A stretch of DNA of 64,000 bases from Ovis canadensis. Taxonomy: Eukaryota > Chordata > Mammalia > Artiodactyla > Bovidae. Where the stretch lies: assembly GCF_042477335.2 (NCBI RefSeq), contig NC_091262.1:40459001-40523000 (forward strand), written 5' to 3'. Both the position numbers and the translations under genes were made by a program. The notes beneath the pieces are model-generated. The model was given only the letters and a program-made list of their open reading frames with translations, was not told the origin of the DNA and did no database searches. This document shows positions 34,286-45,340 of the stretch, in pieces. How positions within the stretch are numbered: the stretch's first letter is position 1; each line of letters begins with the position of its first letter.

Positions 34286-34341
34286 CAAAATAACAATAAG
34301 TTAGATGTGAATCTTTTAAAAAAAAAAGTTAATTCCTCATC

Positions 34342-34496
34342 CTAGACGCAGGTTTGATCCCTGGGTCCAGAATATCCCCTGGAGGAGGGCATGCCAATCT
34401 ACTCCAGCATTCTTGTCTGGAGAATCCCATGGACAGAGACAGGGCTACAGTCCAAGGGGTCACAAAGAGTCGGACATGACTGAGCACACATGCATT
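34342..34496 (+). mobile_element. Bov-tA SINE, head truncated
   Basis: Begins at the B-box (CAGGTTTGATCCCTGGG) and runs to GGACATGACTGAGCACAC. Confidence 0.8.
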
Positions 34497-34861
34497 CAAA
34501 TAGGATGTGGAGAAGAGGGAAGCACTGCGGTCCACACAGTCCCTCAACACCCAGGCTGGTGTAGTCTCCACCATCCAGAATTAGTGATCTCTGTTCCTGC
34601 AGCAGAGAAAGAAGTAGGCAGCTAGTTCTTCAGTGATTCAGCCAGAAGTGACTCAAAGTGGCTGAGCAGAAGTAGTCATGTGCCCTAACTGTGAGAAGGC
34701 TAGGAATACAGAGGAGCACGTGCCATTTGGGGAGCAGTAAGTTGCTCTGGCGTGTTGCTCATTCCCTGGTGCAGTGAGATCTGTTCCACATATTCTAAAA
34801 AGTGGCTTCTCCATTGTGCCTTTTACAGTGACTTTTTTCTGTCATAAAATGCTTACTGTAG
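34497..34861. other. Intergenic, no feature recognised
   Basis: No exon or repeat recognised. Confidence 0.35.
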
Positions 34862-35100
34862 ACTATTTTTATTTATGGATCGCTGTGCTGGGTCTTTGTC
34901 ACTGCTTGGGCTTCCTCTGGCTGTGGAGAGGTGGGGCTACTCTTCCTTGCAGTTCGTGGTCACACGGGCTCTAGAGCACAGGCTCAATAGTTGTGGACAC
35001 GGGCTTAGTTGCCCCAAGGCATGTGGAATTCTCCTGGACCAGGGATTGAACCAGGTGTTCCTGTATTGGCAGGCGGATTCTGAACCACCAGGGAAGTCCC
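34862..35100 (-). mobile_element. Long-form CHR SINE
   Basis: Reversed: TCACTGCTTGGGCTTCCTCT ... GGGCTCTAGAGCACAGGCTC ... CTGAACCACCAGGGAAGTCC. Confidence 0.8.
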
Positions 35101-35395
35101 ACCATAGACAATGTAGAAGACACCAAAAAGTCTAAGGAAAAGAAATCCCTATAGCCCACTACCTAGGAATAAGGGCTCTTTGTTTCTGGTGTGTATCTTT
35201 CCAAGAATTTTTTTAATACACATTCTTTAACATGGTTACTTGTTTTAAAAAGATTGTTTTGTAACCTGTTCTCTGAACATTTTCTCATTTTGTTAAAATT
35301 AATTTAAATAAAATTATTTAAATGCACTCTCTGTAGCTTGGATATACTAACATATAATTGGTCATTCCCTCCTAGTTAGACATTTTGGTTATTTA

Positions 35396-35535
35396 AAAAA
35401 ATTTTTTTTAATTTAATTTTATTTTTTGGCCATGCCACTCGACATGCAGAATTTTAGCTCCCCAACCAGAGAGGGAACTGTGTCTCCTGCAGTGGAAGTG
35501 CAGAGCCATAACCTCTGGACCACTAAGGAATTCCC
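35396..35535 (-). mobile_element. CHR SINE
   Basis: TTTTTTGGCCATGCCACTCG to CTCTGGACCACTAAGGAATT. The 35101-35395 stretch to its left is AT-rich and unassigned. Confidence 0.8.
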
Positions 35536-36244
35536 CTCTTGGTTATTTCTTGTCAATGATGTAGTCCTTGCACGGACATCTTTATGAGTGACTTTCCTTC
35601 ATCATCTGGTCATTGGATAGATTTCTAGAAATAAGTGAACAGCTTTAACTATCTGTTGTTGTACAGAAACTGTCTCTACACTTTGAGACATGTATTTAGT
35701 CAGTACAAGGCATTGGTGGAGAAATAATTGAACTTGGCTCCCGCCTTCAAGTAGCTGAGTCTAGGTAGAGATGCACCCAGCTCTAATTTCAAGAAAGAGA
35801 TTACTCCAGTTATCTCTGTAAGTGGTTTCCCAAAATCCTTCCTTCTTAGGACCCACCAACACTTAAAAGATGAACTCAGTGCTCCCTGGGAGTCGAAGAC
35901 AAGGGTTCTAATCAGGGCTTGCCCTCACAAGATGACATGACCTTGGGTGAGTTCTTTTCTAGGCTTCGGTTTTCTCATCTTTAAACGAGGTCATTGGATT
36001 AGGTTCCTTCTCATGGTGCTGTTCTATGCCTCTTAAATAGTTGAAGGGTGTGGGTGAGCATGAGTGTATACTTTCCTTTTTTAGGTGTCTAATTATGTCT
36101 AGCAATCTGGGACAGTTTCTATGGGACATGCTGGAAGGCATTGTAGTTGCCCAGGGTCCATTTCTGACCTTGGACTCTAGGATGATACCTTTGTACAAAA
36201 CAAATTACTGATGAAGGAGCAGGGTCCAGGCTTCTTCCTCTTTT
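35536..36244. other. Intergenic with MIR-like piece
   Basis: About 35925-36040 (GACATGACCTTGGGTGAGTT, GTTTTCTCATCTTTAAACGA) resembles a MIR core. Otherwise unassigned. Confidence 0.4.
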
Positions 36245-36368
36245 CCTTTTTTTCTTTTTTGCTGCACTGCTCAGCTTTTTCAGGACCTTAGTTCCTCAAC
36301 CAGGGATTGAATCTATGCCCCCTGCAATGGAAGTACAGAGTCCTAACCACTGAACCCCTGGGAATTCC
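36245..36368 (-). mobile_element. CHR SINE
   Basis: TTTTGCTGCACTGCTCAGCT to AACCACTGAACCCCTGGGAA. Confidence 0.8.
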
Positions 36369-36496
36369 GGAGTCCATGCTTCTTACAAAGAGGGATTGAG
36401 AAATTAAGAGCTTTTAAAAGGAGGAGCTTTTTAAATGAGGAGCCATTTAGTTGACATTGGAAATGGCTATTAATGGTAACAATATAGCTCCCACCA

Positions 36497-37030
36497 GCTG
36501 CGTGTAAGGAATCTCCAAACTCATTACCGACATCATTTCATTTAAACCTTTATGAGGGCTGAGCACCGAAGAATTGGTGCTTTTGAACTGTGGTGTTGGA
36601 GAAGGCTCTTGAGAGTCCCTTGGACTGCAAGGAGATCCAACCAGTCCAGTCTGAAGGAGATCAGCCATGGGATTTCTTTGGAAGGAATGATGCTGAAGCT
36701 GAAACTCCAGTACTTGGGCCACCTCATGCGAAGAGTTGACTCATTGGAAAAGACTGATGCTGGGAGAGATTGGGGGCAGGAGAAGGGGACGACCCAGGAT
36801 GAGATGGCTGGATGGCATCACTGACTCGATGGACGTGAGTCTGAGTGAACTCCAGGAGTTGGTGATGGACAGGGAGGCCTGGCGTGCTGCGATTCATGGG
36901 GTCACAAAGAGTCGGACACGACTGAGTGACTGAACTGAACTGAAAGCTCTGGGAGGTCAGTGTTTTTAATCCCTATTTTACAGATAAGGAACTTGAAGCT
37001 CAAAGAGGAGACATGAACTGCTTTAGGGTG
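36497..37030 (+). mobile_element. MIR split by a BovB insertion
   Basis: AACTCATTACCGACATCATTTCA-type text on the left and CTATTTTACAGATAAGGAAC, TTGAAGCTCAAAGAGGAGAC on the right are consecutive MIR segments around the BovB. Confidence 0.65.
36552..36943 (+). mobile_element. BovB 3' 390 bp
   Basis: Starts GGGCTGAGCACCGAAGAATT and ends with ACTGAACTGAACTGAA. Near-consensus C-terminal frame pieces ([20 protein letters not shown]). Confidence 0.92.
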
Positions 37031-37184
37031 TTGCCCAAGGAAAAGTGAGGTCATGGTCAAATGCAAAGAAAAGCAAAATAAGCTAACTGGTTTTTTGAGT
37101 CTGAAGGCTTAGGTCAAGTTCTAATAAGGGGATTTTATGAGCTTTCTTTAGATGGATAATTGTGAGAATGAGAACTTTAACCTT

Positions 37185-38965
37185 CAGTTCAGTCACTCAG
37201 TCATGTCCAACTGTTTGCAACCCCATGGACTGCAGCACACCAGGCTTCCCTGTCCATCACCAGCTCCCGAATCTTGCTCAGATTCATGCCCATTGAGTTG
37301 GTGATGCCATCCAAGCATCTCATCCTCTGTCGTCCCCTCCTCCTCCTGCATTCAACCTTTCCCAGCATCAGGGTCTTTTCAAATGAGTCAGTTCTTCGCA
37401 TCAGTTGGCCAAAGTATTGGAATTTCAGCTTCAGCATCACTCCTTCCAATGCATATTCAGGACTGATTTCCTCTAGGATGGACTGTTTGGATCTCCTTGC
37501 AGTCCAAGGGACTCTCAAGAGTCTTTTCTGACACCATAGTTGGAGCATAAATTCTTTTGCATTCAGCTTTCTTTATGGTCCAAGTCTCACATCTGTACAT
37601 GACAACTGGAAAAACCATAGTTTTGACTAGATGGACCTTTGTTGGCAAAGTAATGTCTGTGCTTTTTAATATGCTGTCTAGGTTGGTCATAGCTTTTCTT
37701 CCAAGGAGTAAGCATCTTTTCATTTCATGGCTGTAGTCACCATCTGCAGTGATTTTGGAGGCCCCCCTCCCCCCCAAAAAATAAAGGCTCTCACTGTTGC
37801 CTTTATTTTCCCATCAATTTGCCATGAAGTGATGGGACCAGATGCCATGATCTTAGTTTTCTGAATGCTGAGTTTTAAGCCAACTTTTTCACTCTCCTCT
37901 TTCACTTTCATCAAGAGGCTCTTTGGTTCTTTGCTTTCTGCCATAAAGGTGGTGTCATCTGCATAGAGGTTATTGATATTTCTCCTGGCAATCTTGATTC
38001 CAGCTTGTGCTTCATCCAGCCTAGCATTTTTCATGATGTACTCTTCATATAATTTAAATAAGCAGGGTGACAATATACAACCTTGATGTACTACTTTTCC
38101 AATTTGGAACCAGTCTGTTGTTCCATGTCCAGTTCTAACTGTTGCTTCTTGACCTGCATACAGATTTCTCAAGAGGCAGGTCAGGTGGTCTGGTATTCCC
38201 ATCTCTTAAAGAATTTTCCACAGTTTGTTGTGGTCCACACAGTCAAAGGCTTTGGCATAGTCAATAAAGCAGAAGTAGATGTTTTTCTGGTACTCTTGTG
38301 CTTTTTCGATGATCCAACGGATGTTGGCTGATCTCTGGTTCCTCTGCCTTTTCTAAATCCATCTTGAACATCAGGAAGTTCATGGTTCACATACTGTTAA
38401 AGCCTGGCTTGGAGAATTTTGAGCATTACTTTCCTAGCATGTGAGATGAGTGCAATTGTGCGGTAGTTTGAAAATTCTTTGGCATTGCCTTTCTTGGGGA
38501 TTGGAATGAAAAAGATAGGACACTCACTGAAAGATGAACTCCCCAGGTCGGTAAGTGCCGGATATGCTACTGGAGATAAGTGGAGAAATAACTCCAGGAA
38601 GAATGAAGAGACGGAGGCAAAGCAAAAACAACACCCAGTTGTGGATGTGACTGGTGATAGAAGTAAAGTCCGATGCTGTAAAGAACAATATTGCATAGGA
38701 TCCTGGAATGTTAGGTCCATGAATCAAGGTAAATTGGAAGTGGTCAAACAGGAGATGGCAAGAGTGAACATCAACATTTTAGGAATCAGTGAACTAAAAT
38801 GGACTGGAATGGGTGAATTTAACTCAGATGACCATTATATCTATTACTGTGGGCAAGAATCCCTTTGAAGAAATGGAACAGCCATCATAATCAACAAAAG
38901 AGTTTGAAATGCAGTGCTTGGACGCAATCTCAAAAAAGACAAAATGATCTCTTTGTTTCCAAGAG
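37185..38965 (-). mobile_element. Twin-primed (5'-inverted) BovB LINE
   Basis: The minus strand carries RT domain to 3' end (about 38511 down to 37185, including a GHGTTDWFQIGK stretch). Right of about 38511 the endonuclease N-terminal region runs on the plus strand to 38965 (CIGSWNVRSMNQGKLEVV). Matching TTTAACCTT copies flank the whole (37176-37184 and 38966-38974). One insertion with an inverted 5' part explains all of this. Frames are broken. Confidence 0.9.
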
Positions 38966-39059
38966 TTTAACCTTAGGTGTTGTGTTTATAAAGTAATACT
39001 TCCCCCCACCACACCCTTCCACCCGGCAACCTTCTCTTAACTCCCATTTTTTTTAAGAT

Positions 39060-39222
39060 TTTTTTTTTTATATTTACCATTTTTAAAGTCTTTCTTGAAT
39101 TTGCTAAGTATTTCTGTTGTTCATATTCTGATTTTTTGGCATCATCGCATGTGGGATCTTAGCTCCCGACAAGGGATGGAACCTGCATTCCCTGCATTGG
39201 AAGGCAGAGTCCCTCCACTACA
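39060..39222 (-). mobile_element. CHR-type SINE, diverged
   Basis: TTTTTGGCATCATCGCATGT, GGGATCTTAGCTCCCGAC and AAGGCAGAGTCCCTCCACTA. It shares the TTTTTAAAGTCTTTCTTGA tail with the copy at 1640. A T-tract follows at 39224-39237. Confidence 0.65.
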
Positions 39223-39363
39223 TTTTTTTTTTTTTTTCTGTCACAAGTGTGTATCTTTCCCCTCCTGCAATTTTATGTTTTCATGGGGATACTCCAGGAT
39301 GAGCCGCATAAGGCCCTGACCACAAAATCCTTGGAAAAAGTCTGCAGTTTAAAGTGCATTTTG

Positions 39364-39369
39364 GTGCTC

Positions 39370-39411
<42 letters not shown>

Positions 39412-39470
39412 CATTAGCATGGCCCCTGCGCAAGGATGACATGCAAATTCGTGAAGCATTCCATATTTTT
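39364..39470 (+). pseudogene. RNU6 (pseudogene): Full-length U6 snRNA copy (retrocopy)
   Basis: 107 nt from GTGCTCGCTTCGGCAGCACA to CCATATTTTT, the complete U6 length. I count three differences from the mammalian U6 I know: GAACATTAGC for GAAGATTAGC, GACATGC for GACACGC, and GAAGCATT for GAAGCGTT. No U6 promoter (no TATA near -25, no PSE) precedes it. It is followed at once by L1 3'-end sequence and enclosed by a target duplication, so it is a retrocopy and not a working gene. Confidence 0.93.
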
Positions 39471-39532
39471 GGGAAAACCAATACAGTATTGTAAAGTAAA
39501 ATAAAGTAAAAATTAAAAAAAAATAAATAAAT
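39471..39532 (+). mobile_element. L1 3'-end tail fused to U6
   Basis: GGGAAAACCAATACAGTATT and GTAAAGTAAAATAAAGTAAA resemble a ruminant L1 3' terminus and run into an A-rich tail. The joint U6-L1 unit lies between AAAGTGCATTTTG (39351-39363) and AAAGTGCCTTTTG (39533-39545). Confidence 0.82.
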
Positions 39533-39608
39533 AAAGTGCCTTTTGCCTGTGGAAAATGTAGACAAACTACTGCTCAGGATCCCTGGGCAGCCCACCGTTC
39601 TTTTTGTT

Positions 39609-39790
39609 GTTAAATTGATTTTTAATTGGAGGATAGTTGTTTTATAATGTATTGATTTCTGACATGCATCAACATGAATCCTCTGTAGGGTATACTCATG
39701 TCCCCTCCCTGCTGAGTCTCCCTCCCATCTCTCTCCCCCAACCCACCCCTCTAGGTCATCACAGAGCACCGAGTGCCAAAACTAAGACAC
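39609..39790 (-). mobile_element. Ruminant L1 3'-end fragment
   Basis: Reversed: TTTTTAATTGGAGGATAGTT, TCATGTCCCCTCCCTGCTGA, CTAGGTCATCACAGAGCACC. Confidence 0.8.
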
Positions 39791-39901
39791 AGAGCAGACA
39801 AATAATAAAAAAATGTAAAAGGATACCCAATAAATGGGTAGATTTTCAGATAATGTGACAATGTAAAGGGAGAGATATTTAGGAATAGAATAATCCTTCT
39901 C

Positions 39902-40050
39902 AGGGCTTTCCTACCTGCAGTGCAGGAGACCCAGGTACCATCCCTGGGTCAGGAAGATCCCCTGAAGGAGGAAATGGCAACCCACTCCAGTATTCTTGCC
40001 TGGGAAATCCCATGGGGTTGAAAAGAGTTGAAGGCGACTGAGTGCTTAAC
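39902..40050 (+). mobile_element. Bov-tA SINE, internally deleted
   Basis: GGGCTTTCCTACCTGCAGTG: the head is fused to the anticodon-side region by deletion. Body end GGCGACTGAGTGC. Confidence 0.8.
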
Positions 40051-40219
40051 ACTCTCACGGTCAGTTCCATCTAGGAGTCTGCCCCTTAGGGCCAGCTCTG
40101 CTGAGAGAGTCTTGCTTGTGCTACCCTCTTCACTTTCACCTCCCATATTTTCTCAAGGCTTCATGGTTTGCAAGGATGCAGGATAAAGGAAGCAAAACTA
40201 TGAGAGAGGTTTTGTACTA

Positions 40220-40390
40220 TACAAGTTCTTGCCTTATGCCAGGCTCTTTACATACATTCTCATTTTATACAACACCTCTATGAAGTGGGCACATTGTCAT
40301 CACCATCTTTCAGAAGAGCAATCAGAGACTTGAGGCAGTTTGTCCAAGATCACACAGCAAACGAACAGGAGAGTCAGAATTATCCAGACT
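40220..40390 (+). mobile_element. MIR remnant
   Basis: CTTATGCCAGGCTCTTTACA, CAAGATCACACAGCAAACGA. Confidence 0.65.
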
Positions 40391-42067
40391 CCCGTATTTC
40401 CCTAAATAAGGACCCCTTTCTGGTCCAGAAAAAAAGGGCCTTTTTCTGGTTTGTGGATGTTAATTACATTCTGTGGAGGAGCATCCAGGCAGGATCAGAA
40501 ATTCCGTTCAGCCCCCGATTGTTTGCATGCAAATTAAGGCTTAACTAGCTTCCTTTCGAGCTCAGGGCTGTGACTGCAAGTGGGACGGTTTTCCGGTTTT
40601 CCTTCAGCTTCCTTGGCTGCTACTCTGCCAGCATTGCCTCATTCTGTCTCAAGTACTGCTGCCTTCTGACCCCAGAAGAAGGGGTGAGAAGTGCTCAGCC
40701 CAGCCTGGCAGGCCAGGAGCTTCCCAGGGCAGTGACTCCAGCTTCGGTTCTCTGAAAAAGCAAGGGGGTTTTCTAAGAGAGGCTTTACCCAAGAGGAAGG
40801 AAAAATATGGCAACCGAGCTTCAGCTGACCTTAAAGCCCTGTGATCTTAGTCCCTGTCATTTAGTGAATTCTGAATATTACTCAGCTTCTCCATTGTGTA
40901 GCTGGAGGAAACGCTTGTGCTGTGTCATCTTCAGTCGTCAGTGGGCAGTTTTCTCCCTGCTGAGTTTACTCTTTGTGTATTTTGAAGTTTCAGAATCCGA
41001 TTGGGTGTCTGGGTGAGAAAAAGGTCAGAAGTTTTTTTTTTTTTTTTCCTCTCCAGCCCCTTTCCAGAAGTTCCCCTCTGAATGGTTTGCGAGTAAGTAC
41101 AGATGACTGATGCTCAGGGGAGAGAGGGACAGGATGAGGCTAAGGTCAAGTTCACACCAGAAAGGTTAAAGAGATAGATCTGACTTGGTGCTTCTGGGAA
41201 GAATGAACAAGATTGAGGGGACCTGGGCTCTCTCGCTTGCTTGGAATGTAGGCAGCAAACACAGCAGGCACAGTGACAACCAGGAATTGTTTGGCTGGTG
41301 AACTGGCTCATTAGGGAGCATGGGGTGGGTGCAGTTGGAAGGGACCCTGTGACCGGACTGTATAAAGAAGGGTACTTGAGCACCTTACGGAGGGACTGGG
41401 TTTTATCCTGGACTAGATGGCCATGATGGTGGTGTGGGCATTGCAGATTTGCAAAGGAAGGGTCATGATGAAAGCAGGGATGTAGAACAATCACTTTGGA
41501 AGTTGCAGGAGGGAGAGACAGGAAGTGGGGAGGCTAGTGATTTCATTCATAACAAGTCCGAAGAGCTGAGGCCCCCACCAGGGAAGTGGCTGGGAGGCAG
41601 GAAGAGGAGGAGACAAGAGGCCAGTCCCGTGGAAGAGTCTGCAGAGCTGGACTGCGGGCCGGGCAGGGGAAGCTGGACTCATACCTTCTAGGGGTTGCTT
41701 TGTGATCATTCAAGGAAAGGAGGTTTTGATTTAGAGGGGTGTGTGCAGCCTTTTCTTTTCTGAAGTAAACTTTTCAATGCAAATATAACATCTCTGCATG
41801 AAAAGTAAACACCTCCAGAGTCTACACCTGAATGAATCCACACAGCGAACACACTTGTGCAACCAGCATCCAGAACAGGTCACTGACCATGGCCAGCACG
41901 CCAGCACCCTTTCCTCTGTGCCCCTAGCCTTTCCCTCTCTTTGTCTGCTGAGGAGACCACCATTCTGACTTCCCAAACCTTCAATTACATTTGCCTATCA
42001 CTCCATGGTTGTGAAATCCATTTATAGGGTTGCATATAATTACAGTTCACTTAGTCCCAAAATTCCA
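40391..42067. other. Largest repeat-poor stretch of the right half; no gene supported
   Basis: About 1.7 kb with few recognisable repeats (T-tract 41032-41047). Frames are short and show no domain. A possible regulatory or non-coding RNA region cannot be judged from sequence alone. Confidence 0.4.
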
Positions 42068-42290
42068 CTCTATAAATTTAGCAGCTGGTGGGAAGGTTCG
42101 GTATAGCACAGGGAAGTCAGCTGGGTGCTCTGTGATGACCCAGAGGGGTAGGATGGGGGGAGTGGTGGAGGGAGGCCCAGAAGGGAGGGGATATATTATA
42201 TATATACACATATAGTTGATTCACAAAGTAGTACAGCAGAAAATAACACAACATTGTAAAAACAATTATCCTCCAACTAAAAGAAATTTT
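42068..42290 (+). mobile_element. Ruminant L1 3'-end fragment
   Basis: TGCTCTGTGATGACCCAGAG, then ATAACACAACATTGTAAAAA and AATTATCCTCCAACTAAAAG, the usual L1 3' terminus. Confidence 0.8.
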
Positions 42291-43429
42291 AGATGTAGAA
42301 ATAAATGGACATAGAAAGATGTTCATGACCTGCTATGAAAAAAAAATTAGCATAATCCATTTAGTTCATGTGCTGTTGCCAAGTAGACATTTGAGTCACT
42401 CTTCATTCGGAGCCATCAGGACTGTGGCTTCTAGGAGCAGCCTCGTTTGTGTCTTTTCGTGCACACGAGCACATGACGAGCAGTGGACTCGCTGGGTCGT
42501 GGGGCATGTGTGCGTTCAGTTTACACAGATGCTGCCAAATGTGTACTTGGGTTCTGACAGGTTGAATTTTAAGTGGCAGCTATGAATCAAGTTGGGAGAC
42601 GGGGTTAAAACTGTAGATGAGAGATGAGTTTACATTTCGTGTCATGAAAGAAAGCCATAGAAACATGATGTTTTTTAAGATGCAACTCAAAGCCACTTTT
42701 GTCCTTGAGCAGCGTATTGGAGCTGTCAGGAGAGGGACCACACCCATCACAGCAAAGAGCTGCCAACAGTCTTTTTAGGTTCCTAGACTCTAAGCTAGGG
42801 GTATCCCCGGGTCAAATTTCTTTGCCTACCCCCCCTTTCCCCTTCTGGAATATGTGGCTCCCTCCAATTAAAAAAAAATTTTTTTTTTCTGAAAAGTTGG
42901 ACTATTCCCTGGGTTTATGATATGTGCTCCATTGTACTAATCCATCCCTCACAATTCCATCTCTCCATTTGCATAACTGCTGTAATTTTTAACATTTCAG
43001 AAATCGTGCTGTGGGGGAGGGATGTGATGAGATCAGACAGTTTCTGCTTCAGCTAGCTGCTAGCTGGGTGCCCACAGACCACGGAGAGCCGGGAAGTCCA
43101 AACAAGCTCCAGAAGACACAGGGTCAGGCAGGAGATGTCTTCTCTCTCCAGGGAAACTCTGGCTTGTAGCCAAGAAAAAAAAAAGGAATTTTCAAACTTC
43201 TTTGCATCTTAGGAAATTGAAAAAAAAAAAAAGAGTTGTGTTCTGTACAACTAAATACTTATGTAGCCCAGATGTTAGCTGGAGGCCTCCCTACCCCACA
43301 AGAGCTCTGCAAAATCAGCTCCAACCTCTACCAACGGATTCCATGATCCACGAAAGTCAAAGTCCCTCCCTAGGATTGCTGCTAATGCTAGGGGATCTGC
43401 AGTCCTCAGGGCCCAGGTTGTCCTCTAAA
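42291..43429. other. Intergenic, no gene supported
   Basis: A/T homopolymer junctions at about 42870-42890, an A-tract near 43218. No exon or clear repeat. Confidence 0.35.
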
Positions 43430-43670
43430 GTTTTGTCATCCAAGGTGGGTCTGGAGATGGGCAGCGTCGACATCCCCAGACAGCTTGTTGGAAATGTGGA
43501 CTCATCCTCCAATTAAAACAAATAATAAAATACCTTTTTAAGAAAAGAAAAGAAATGTGGACTCAGTCCCAGCCCTAAGGCTTCGATCTGCTGGATCAGA
43601 AGGGACGTTTGCCCAAGGTCCCCAGGTGCTCTGTGTGCATGGCGCAGTTTGAGAAGCACTGCTCTATGGG
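43430..43670 (+). mobile_element. MER5A-like hAT relic hosting a tiny L1 insertion
   Basis: CATCCCCAGACAGCTTGTTG, CTGGATCAGAAGGGACG and GCAGTTTGAGAAGCACTGCT mark the element; it is interrupted at 43505-43551. Confidence 0.7.
43505..43551 (+). mobile_element. 47-bp minimal L1 3'-end insertion
   Basis: TCCTCCAATTAAAA (the terminal bases of ruminant L1) plus an A-rich tail, flanked by perfect GAAATGTGGACTCA copies at 43491-43504 and 43552-43565. Confidence 0.8.
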
Positions 43671-43705
43671 AAGAGAAGGGCCCTGGAGTCTCACTGCACA
43701 TGCCT

Positions 43706-43934
43706 GTGCATGCTCAGTCGCTTCAGTCATGTCCTGTTCCTTGTGACCCCAGGGACCACAGCCTGCCAGGCTCCTCTGTCCATGGGATTCTCCAGACAAG
43801 AACACTCGCGTGGGTTGCCGTGCCCTCCTCCAGGGAATCTTCCCAACCCAGGGATCGAATCCATATCTGTATCTCTTAAGTCTCCTGCATTGGCACTAGC
43901 ACCACTTAACCACTAGCACCACCTGGGAAGCCCG
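43706..43934 (-). mobile_element. Bov-tA SINE with small internal duplication
   Basis: ATGCTCAGTCGCTTCAGTCA to CACTAGCACCACCTGGGAAG; CACTAGCACCACTTAACCACTAGCACC is a short tandem duplication in the head. Confidence 0.85.
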
Positions 43935-44498
43935 GGAGTCTAACAGATCTGGGTTCAAATTCTACCTCTGCCATTTACTGCTAGGTGACCTTCACTGTGT
44001 CACCGAGTTTGCATTTCCTCCTGAAGGAAAAAAAGAAGGAACACAGTGATTCCACCCTCAACACCACGGCATATGCAAGCCACCAGATTGCCAGTTGAGA
44101 CAATGCACAAAGGCTGGCACATGGAGATCCTCCAGAAACATTCTCTCCACTTCCCAGACTCACCCAGCCCCAGAAGTAAAGGCATGCCTCCCTCTCCCAC
44201 ATCACAAGGCTTCCAGTGGAAATGTTTTGGAGTGTGACCCAGAGATGCCCTCTTGCCTGACTTTAGCAGGGCATGTACCTGAGTTGTTCTGCAGATGGTG
44301 ACAGACAAGCAGAGCTGCTCACATGTTCCAGCCCCCACCCCTCCAACTCCCACCGGCTAGCTTGTCTTGGTCTGTAAGATTGGTGGAGGGACAAAGCTGC
44401 TCTTTCCTTAATCTATGTATGGGTTAATTCCAAGACTAGCATCAGAATATGAATGCAAGTTGTCATGCTTCTATTTCCCCTGTGTTTAAAATCTTCCA
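43935..44498. other. Intergenic with MIR piece
   Basis: About 43945-44015 (GATCTGGGTTCAAATTCTAC, TGCCATTTACTGCTAGGTGA) is MIR-like. The rest, including C-rich 44120-44190, is unassigned. Confidence 0.45.
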
Positions 44499-44690
44499 GG
44501 GACTTCCTTCATGGTCCAGTGGCAAAGACTCCACCCTCCCAATGCAGGGGGCCCATGTTCAATCCCTGGTCAGGGAGCTAGATCCCACATGCCACAACTG
44601 AAGATCCTTCGTGCCACAACAAATATCAAAGATCCCCTGTGCTGCAGCTAAGTCCTGGCCCAGCCAAATAATTAAAAAAATAAAAATGCT
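44499..44690 (+). mobile_element. Long-form CHR SINE
   Basis: GGGACTTCCTTCATGGTCCA head, GTTCAATCCCTGGTCAGGGA box, extended region TGCTGCAGCTAAGTCCTGGC, A-rich end. Confidence 0.85.
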
Positions 44691-44964
44691 CCAGTGACAT
44701 CACATGTTATACAGATTAGGAGCCTATCCAGAGAGAAGGGAGAACTGGGGCCTCAGAGAATGGCTTTGGTCTCTTGGTTCCAGGTAACAGAAACCAAGCA
44801 TCAATGAGTTCGTACAAAACAGGGTTGGCCCATGGTCTCTAAGAAAGGCTGAGTCCCAAACCAGATGGGGTGACTAGGCCTCAGGAATGCTCCAGTCTTG
44901 GACCCTTAAATGCTGAAGGAATTTGCTCTCCACTGTTCTGCTCTGCATCTTTAGGTGCATTGGT

Positions 44965-45098
44965 GTTATTTTCATTTTTATTTTTTGGCCACACCACATG
45001 GCTTGCAGGATCTTAGTTCCCCAACCATGATTGAACCTAGGGCCACAGCAGTGAGAGTGTGAAGTTCTAACCACTGGACCTCCAGGGAAGTCCTGGTG
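44965..45098 (-). mobile_element. CHR SINE with 14-bp target duplication
   Basis: TTTTTTGGCCACACCACATG to CTGGACCTCCAGGGAAGTCC. TGGTGTTATTTTCA on the left and TGGTGTCATTTTCA on the right flank it. Confidence 0.85.
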
Positions 45099-45155
45099 TC
45101 ATTTTCACTGAGCCCTGGATTTTCCTACATGGTGAGAAACGTGTCCTGTATCCAT

Positions 45156-45340
45156 GTTGTTGTTCATTTGCTCAGTTGTGTCTGACTTTTTGCGACCCCA
45201 TGGACTGCAGCGTGCCAGGCTTCCCTGTCCTTTGCTGTCTCCCAGTGCTTGCTCCAACTCATGCCCATTGAGTTTGTGATGCCACCCAACTGTCTCATCC
45301 TTTGTCATCCCCTTCTCCTCCTGCCCTCAATCTTTCCCAT
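45156..45340 (-). mobile_element. BovB 3'-end fragment
   Basis: GTTGTTGTTCATTTGCTCAG tail to CTCCTCCTGCCCTCAATC. Confidence 0.85.

Noticed and set aside
39364-39470. Functional U6 gene
   Set aside because: No TATA or PSE at the required distances, an L1-like tail instead of native 3' flank, and a target duplication.
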